A DNA stretch of 9,446 bases from Deltaproteobacteria bacterium. Lineage in GTDB: Bacteria > Myxococcota_A > UBA9160 > SZUA-336. The notes below the pieces were generated by a model. That model did no database searches. It was not told the origin of the DNA and worked only from the letters and a program-made list of their open reading frames with translations. Below, one piece after another: positions 6,348-9,446 of the stretch. The translations under genes and the position numbers were made by a program. Each line of letters begins with the position of its first letter. Position 1 is the stretch's first letter. The stretch lies in contig JAUXJB010000048.1 in NCBI GenBank assembly GCA_030624945.1, positions 1 to 9,446 on the forward strand. The letters are read 5' to 3'.

Positions 6348-7429
6348 GCGAGCGCTGGGTTGTCGCCATGAGCGGGGGAGTGGACTCGTCCGTCGCCGCG
6401 GCCCTGCTCTGTCGTGAGGGTCGCGAGGTCGTGGGGATCACCATGGACGTGGCGGATTCCACCTCACTCCGACAGCTGGCCTCTCACTCCAAGAAGTGTT
6501 GTGGCCTGCCGGACGCGGAGGATGCGCGCAGCGTCGCCCGATCGCTCGGCATCAAGCACTACGTGGCGAACTTCCGCCAGGTGTTCCGTGAAGCCGTGAT
6601 CGAGCCGTTCGTCGATGACTATCTCGGGGGTCGGACACCGATCCCGTGTATCGCGTGCAACCGGGTCCTCAAGTTCGACATCCTGCTGCAGCGCTCGCGT
6701 GCGCTGGGCGGCCACGGGGTGGCGACCGGGCACTACGCTCGCATCGCGTCCGGACCCGCCGGGGAGCCGGCCCTGTTCCGGCCCCGCGATCGCGAGAAGG
6801 ATCAGACCTACTTCCTGTTCGACCTGCCGTCGACCGTGCTCGGTTCGATCGCGTTTCCGCTGGGAGACCTCGAAAAGGCCGAGGTCCGCGAGATCGCGCG
6901 GGAGCTCGGCTTGGTGACGGCCGACAAGCCGGAGAGCCAGGGCATCTGCTTCATCCCGGACGGCGACGTGGGCTCGGCCCTCGCGCGTCTGCGCCCCGGA
7001 CTAGAGCGTCGGACGGGCGAAGTCGTGGACGGGAACGGGCAGGGCCTGGGCGAGCACGCGGGAGCCGTGGGCTTCACGCTCGGCCAGCGCAAGGGCCTCG
7101 GCTTGCCAAACGGCCCCTGGTACGTGAGCGAGGTCGACCCCGCCCGAAATCGGGTGGTGGTCGAACGCGCAGAGCGCCTCCAGCGGCGCGAGGTGACGCT
7201 GTGCGGGACGACCTGGTTTGATGGTGCGGCGCCCAGCTCGTCGGTTCGCGTGCAGATCCGCCATCGCCAGCGAAGTGTGGAGGCCCGGATCGAGGCGGCG
7301 CCGGAGGGGGCGGCGCGGGTCATCCTCGCGGAGCCCGTCTGGGCCCCTTCCCCGGGCCAGGCGGCCGTGGTTTACGACTCGGACGATCGCCGGGTTCTGG
7401 GCGGAGGCTGGATCACTGGCTCCTCCTGA
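6344..7429 (+). CDS. mnmA: tRNA-specific 2-thiouridylase MnmA
   Basis: A 361-residue enzyme that adenylates and thiolates C2 of the wobble uridine (U34) in tRNA for Lys, Glu and Gln. The PP-loop is SGGVDSS (10-16). It is followed by [19 protein letters not shown] (52-70), the catalytic region [17 protein letters not shown] (96-112), ATGHYARI (127-134), DQTYFLFDL (153-161), [12 protein letters not shown] (197-208) and the C-terminal barrel [12 protein letters not shown]105, just before Asn, matches the E. coli C102 nucleophile and C202 matches C199. C102 here stands where E. coli has D99, giving CxxC plus a distant Cys. The start ATG 6344 overlaps the desulfurase stop (ATGA) without a clear ribosome binding site, so translation is probably coupled. 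The coupling suggests that the desulfurase supplies the sulfur. The 3' end overlaps rnc by 14 bases. Confidence 0.96.
   Translation: MSERWVVAMSGGVDSSVAAALLCREGREVVGITMDVADSTSLRQLASHSKKCCGLPDAEDARSVARSLGIKHYVANFRQVFREAVIEPFVDDYLGGRTPIPCIACNRVLKFDILLQRSRALGGHGVATGHYARIASGPAGEPALFRPRDREKDQTYFLFDLPSTVLGSIAFPLGDLEKAEVREIARELGLVTADKPESQGICFIPDGDVGSALARLRPGLERRTGEVVDGNGQGLGEHAGAVGFTLGQRKGLGLPNGPWYVSEVDPARNRVVVERAERLQRREVTLCGTTWFDGAAPSSSVRVQIRHRQRSVEARIEAAPEGAARVILAEPVWAPSPGQAAVVYDSDDRRVLGGGWITGSS
7403..7407 (+). promoter_or_regulatory. Ribosome binding site supporting a CTG start for rnc
   Basis: GGAGG inside the end of mnmA, 8 bases before CTG 7416. The spacing is ideal. No ATG, GTG or TTG exists in the rnc frame between the far-upstream codons near 7278 and the conserved N-terminus, so this site marks CTG as the likely start. 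Confidence 0.6.
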
Positions 7430-8123
7430 GGATCTAGGCGGGCTCGAACGGCGTCTGGGGCACCACTTCTCCCGCCGAGACCTGCTGGACCAGGCGCTGA
7501 CCCACGGCTCGCGAGCGCACGAGCAGGGGGATCTGTCCGGCTCGAACGAGCGCCTCGAGTTCCTCGGAGATGCCGTGCTCGATCTGCTCATCTCCGAGCG
7601 GCTGATGGAGGTGCGTCCCGATGCCGACGAGGGGGCGCTGTCTCGCGCGCGGGCGGAGCTTGTGAACGCGCGCGCTCTGGCGAGACGAGCGCGCTTGCTC
7701 GACCTGGGAGGCTGGATCCGGCTCGGCAAGAGCGAGGAACGGAGCGGCGGTCGTGACAAGGAGTCGATTCTGGCAGCTCTGCTGGAGGCCGTTCTGGGAG
7801 CTCTGTACCTCGACGGTGGGCTGGATCCGGTTCGCGCGCTGATCGCGCGCGAGTTCGACGGCGACGTCGCGAAGGTCGCGAAGGCCGAGCGCCCGCTCGG
7901 CGACCCGAAGTCGCGCCTCCAGGAGCTGCTCCACGCTCGCAGCGGACCGGCGCCGGTATATGTCACGATAGGGGAGCTCGGGCCCCCGCACGCGCGCGAG
8001 TTCGACGTCGAGGTGCGGGTGGGGGACGAGACCCTCGGGAGGTCGCGAGCGGGCTCGAAGCGAGCTGCGGAGCAGGGTGCGGCCGAGCAGGCCCTGCGCG
8101 TGCTCGAGGAGGGCAGCGGGTGA
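7416..8123 (+). CDS. rnc: Ribonuclease III
   Basis: About 235 residues, close to E. coli RNase III (226). It cleaves double-stranded RNA in rRNA precursor processing and mRNA turnover as a homodimer. The N-terminal RIII domain shows [20 protein letters not shown] (10-29) and the signature [14 protein letters not shown] (44-57), with E45, E48 and D52 matching E. coli E38, E41 and D45. In the second metal-binding motif, [19 protein letters not shown] (117-135), E124 matches E117 but A121 replaces the acidic residue equivalent to D114. The C-terminal dsRNA-binding domain (about 163-232) shows [11 protein letters not shown], a central strand and [18 protein letters not shown]. The start is set at CTG 7416 by GGAGG 8 bases upstream and by family length; ATG 7221 in the same frame would add 65 residues of mnmA-antiframe sequence and is unlikely. 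The overlap with era (GTGA) is the common rnc-era arrangement. Confidence 0.9.
   Translation: MAPPEDLGGLERRLGHHFSRRDLLDQALTHGSRAHEQGDLSGSNERLEFLGDAVLDLLISERLMEVRPDADEGALSRARAELVNARALARRARLLDLGGWIRLGKSEERSGGRDKESILAALLEAVLGALYLDGGLDPVRALIAREFDGDVAKVAKAERPLGDPKSRLQELLHARSGPAPVYVTIGELGPPHAREFDVEVRVGDETLGRSRAGSKRAAEQGAAEQALRVLEEGSG
8107..8112 (+). promoter_or_regulatory. Ribosome binding site for era
   Basis: AGGAGG lies within the last codons of rnc, 7 bases before GTG 8120. It fixes the non-ATG start of era, which overlaps the rnc stop as GTGA. Confidence 0.75.
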
Positions 8124-8983
8124 GCCCGCCTGCCCCGACACACCGTTGTGGCGTCGTAGCGCTGTTGGGCCGTCCCAACGCCGGAAAGTCCACGCTCCTG
8201 AACGCGGTGCTCGGAGAGAAGATCTCGATCGCCGCGGCTCGCGCCCAGACCACGCGGAGTCCGCTGCTCGGGGTGCTGACCCTCCCCGAGGCGCAGATCC
8301 TGTTCCGCGACACGCCGGGCGTGAATCGGGGCCGCGCTCGCTTCAACGTGGCTCTCACCGAGACGGCACTGAAGACCGCCGAGGACGCCGACCTGCGCGT
8401 GATCCTGCTCGAGGCGACCGCCAGCTGGGACACTCCGGAAGAACGCCTGGCCCAGATTCCGGGGCCTTCCCTGCTCGTGCGTACGAAGTGTGATCTCGGG
8501 GAGGTCGCTCCCGTTGCCGACCCGGACCGATTCCAAGGTCTGCTCGAGGTCTCGGCCAGCACGGGACGCGGGCTTGGGAGCTTCGTAGAACGTGTGAGTT
8601 CCCTGTTGCCCGCCGGCCCCGCCCTCTATCCCGAGGATTTTCTGACCGACGCGCCGATGCGTTTTCTGGCGGCAGAGCTGATTCGCGAGGTGGTCTTCGA
8701 GACCTATCGAGAGGAGATCCCGTACGCGATTGCCGTCGAGATCGAGAGCTGGCAGGAGGCGGGCGGCCACCTGCGTCTCGCGGCGAACCTGCTGGTGGAG
8801 CGCGAGTCGCAGAAGGGAATCGTCGTCGGAGAGGGCGGGCGCATGCTGAAACAGGTGGGCTCGCAGGCTCGGCAGAAGATCGCGCAGCTCGCCGGGCAGC
8901 GGGTGCATCTCGACCTCTGGGTCAAGACCGACAAGAACTGGTCAAAGCGGCCTAAGCGCGCGAGACAGCTCGGCTATCTCTGA
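8120..8983 (+). CDS. era: GTPase Era
   Basis: A 287-residue GTPase that binds the 3' end of 16S rRNA and checks 30S subunit maturation, on the ribosome and near the membrane. The G domain has G1 GRPNAGKST (17-25), G2 AQTTRSPLLGV (42-52), G3 DTPG (64-67), G4 TKCD (122-125) in place of the usual NKxD, and G5 SAS (145-147). The Era-specific linker follows: YPEDFLTDAPMRFLAAELIR (170-189). The C-terminal KH domain is clear: GIVVGEGGRMLKQVGSQAR (233-251), then VHLDLWVKTDKNW (262-274) and a final QLGYL. GTG 8120 follows AGGAGG by 7 bases and overlaps the rnc stop by 4, so translational coupling with RNase III is likely. Both proteins act on 16S rRNA maturation. This is the last gene of the desulfurase-mnmA-rnc-era run. 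Confidence 0.96.
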   Translation: MSPPAPTHRCGVVALLGRPNAGKSTLLNAVLGEKISIAAARAQTTRSPLLGVLTLPEAQILFRDTPGVNRGRARFNVALTETALKTAEDADLRVILLEATASWDTPEERLAQIPGPSLLVRTKCDLGEVAPVADPDRFQGLLEVSASTGRGLGSFVERVSSLLPAGPALYPEDFLTDAPMRFLAAELIREVVFETYREEIPYAIAVEIESWQEAGGHLRLAANLLVERESQKGIVVGEGGRMLKQVGSQARQKIAQLAGQRVHLDLWVKTDKNWSKRPKRARQLGYL

Positions 8984-9013
8984 TTGGCGGGCTGCCGGGG
9001 CTTCCGGTACGGT

Positions 9014-9041
9014 CTGCCCGTGCGCCCTGCGGGCGGGGCAG
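9014..9041 (+). terminator. GC-rich hairpin after era; possible terminator without a T run
   Basis: Outer arms CTGCCC (9014-9019) and GGGCAG (9036-9041) enclose inner arms GCCC (9024-9027) and GGGC (9031-9034) with loop TGC, leaving 4 unpaired bases on the left and 1 on the right. It begins 30 bases after the era stop. No T run follows (a G run does), so termination by the intrinsic route is uncertain; high-GC genomes often lack the T tract. Confidence 0.4.
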
Positions 9042-9076
9042 GGGGGCGCCGTTCCCTCAACTCGAGGCTCCGACGC

Positions 9077-9080
9077 GAGG
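9077..9080 (+). promoter_or_regulatory. Ribosome binding site for the thiolase gene
   Basis: GAGG, 7 bases before ATG 9088, supports the chosen start of the thiolase gene. Confidence 0.55.
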
Positions 9081-9087
9081 TTTGCTC

Positions 9088-9446
9088 ATGTCCGACGTCG
9101 TGATAGCTAGTGCGGTCCGAACCGCGATCGGTTCGTTTCAGGGGGCGTTCCGTACCCTCTCGGCATCGGATCTCGGTGCAGTCGTGGTCGGCGAGGCCGT
9201 CGCGCGCGCCGGCGCCCAGCCCGATCAGGTCGAGCGCGTGATCATGGGGAACGTGCTCTCCGCGGGTATGGGCCAGGCGCCCGCGCGCCAGACGGTCATC
9301 AAGGCCGGTCTGCCGGTGTCGGTTGGCGCCATCACGGTCAACAAGATGTGCGGCTCGGGACTCCAGGCGGTGATGTTCGCCCGCCGCGAGATCCTGGTCG
9401 GAGACGCGCAGGTGCTGGTTGCGGGCGGTATGGAGAGCATGACAAA
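9088..9446 (+). CDS. Thiolase / acetyl-CoA C-acetyltransferase, N-terminal fragment
   Basis: The first 119 codons of a thiolase-family gene that runs off the right edge; a full protein would be about 390 residues. The start MSDVVIASAVRTAIGSFQGA is the classical thiolase N-terminus, followed by VERVIMGNVLSAGMGQAPARQ (48-68) and the active-site motif VNKMCGSGLQAV (84-95), with Cys88 as the acyl-accepting nucleophile. The fragment ends in AGGMESMT (112-119), also conserved. Sequence style favours the biosynthetic/degradative acetyl-CoA acetyltransferase group, which joins or cleaves acetoacetyl-CoA, but a longer-chain 3-ketoacyl-CoA thiolase cannot be excluded without the C-terminal His and Cys motifs. 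ATG 9088 has GAGG 7 bases upstream. The 104-base gap from era suggests a separate transcription unit. Confidence 0.92.
   Translation, partial: MSDVVIASAVRTAIGSFQGAFRTLSASDLGAVVVGEAVARAGAQPDQVERVIMGNVLSAGMGQAPARQTVIKAGLPVSVGAITVNKMCGSGLQAVMFARREILVGDAQVLVAGGMESMT

Larger units (their letters stand above)
8984..9087 (+). other. Intergenic spacer between era and the thiolase gene
   Basis: At 104 bases this is the longest gap in the window. It is GC-rich, holds a hairpin (9014-9041) and the thiolase ribosome binding site, and is the natural place for a transcript end and a new promoter. I see no convincing -35/-10 pair. Confidence 0.5.

Noticed and set aside
7218..7415. Upstream extension of the rnc frame inside mnmA (ATG 7221, GTG 7224)
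   Set aside because: It would overlap mnmA by about 200 bases and add an Arg/Ser-rich stretch foreign to RNase III; CTG 7416 with GGAGG is the better start.
7001..8908. Long open frame of 635 codons on the - strand across mnmA, rnc and era
   Set aside because: It lies antisense to three well-supported genes, is rich in Arg, Ser and Pro as expected for a GC-rich shadow frame, and shows no recognisable domain.
1..9446. Search by eye for CRISPR arrays, insertion sequences, toxin-antitoxin pairs, tRNAs and defence genes
   Set aside because: No direct repeat array, terminal inverted repeats, transposase motif or cloverleaf was seen; the coding density is almost fully accounted for by conserved housekeeping genes.

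Overview
This window reads as a chromosomal housekeeping region of a high-GC Gram-negative bacterium. All supported genes lie on the + strand, packed tightly with short gaps or overlaps. The order acpS - nnrDE - tsaE - lysC, then a NifS-type desulfurase - mnmA, then rnc - era, resembles arrangements I associate with deltaproteobacterial lineages (Desulfobacterota or Myxococcota in the broad sense). That placement is inferred from gene order and composition, not from a search. I see no mobile element, prophage, CRISPR array, tRNA or rRNA.

Layout. Bases 2-130 hold the 3' end of acpS (holo-ACP synthase). Next come nnrDE (140-1729, bifunctional NAD(P)HX repair), tsaE (1698-2177, ATPase for tRNA t6A synthesis), lysC (2168-3406, aspartate kinase) and a short membrane-anchored ComEA-like helix-hairpin-helix protein (3403-3870). 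These five form a run with overlaps or a 9-base gap. A 60-base spacer holding two perfect hairpins separates them from a YihY/BrkB-family inner-membrane protein (3931-5124). After 41 bases come a cysteine desulfurase (5166-6347), mnmA (6344-7429, tRNA 2-thiouridylase), rnc (about 7416-8123, RNase III) and era (8120-8983), joined by overlaps of 4, 14 and 4 bases. After a 104-base spacer with a GC-rich hairpin, a thiolase gene starts at 9088 and runs off the end.

How the genes work together. The theme is translation and RNA metabolism: TsaE (t6A), desulfurase plus MnmA (s2U at the wobble base), RNase III (rRNA processing) and Era (30S maturation). Around these sit cofactor repair, ACP activation and entry into aspartate-family amino acid synthesis. 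The desulfurase-MnmA overlap suggests a dedicated sulfur donor for tRNA thiolation.

I did not find a new biological system. The points worth a second look are molecular details: an RNase III whose active-site aspartate (E. coli D114 equivalent) reads as alanine; two genes (rnc and the ComEA-like one) whose best start is CTG; an Era with TKxD instead of NKxD; an MnmA with an extra cysteine at the E. coli D99 position; and a probable internal start in lysC for a separate regulatory subunit.
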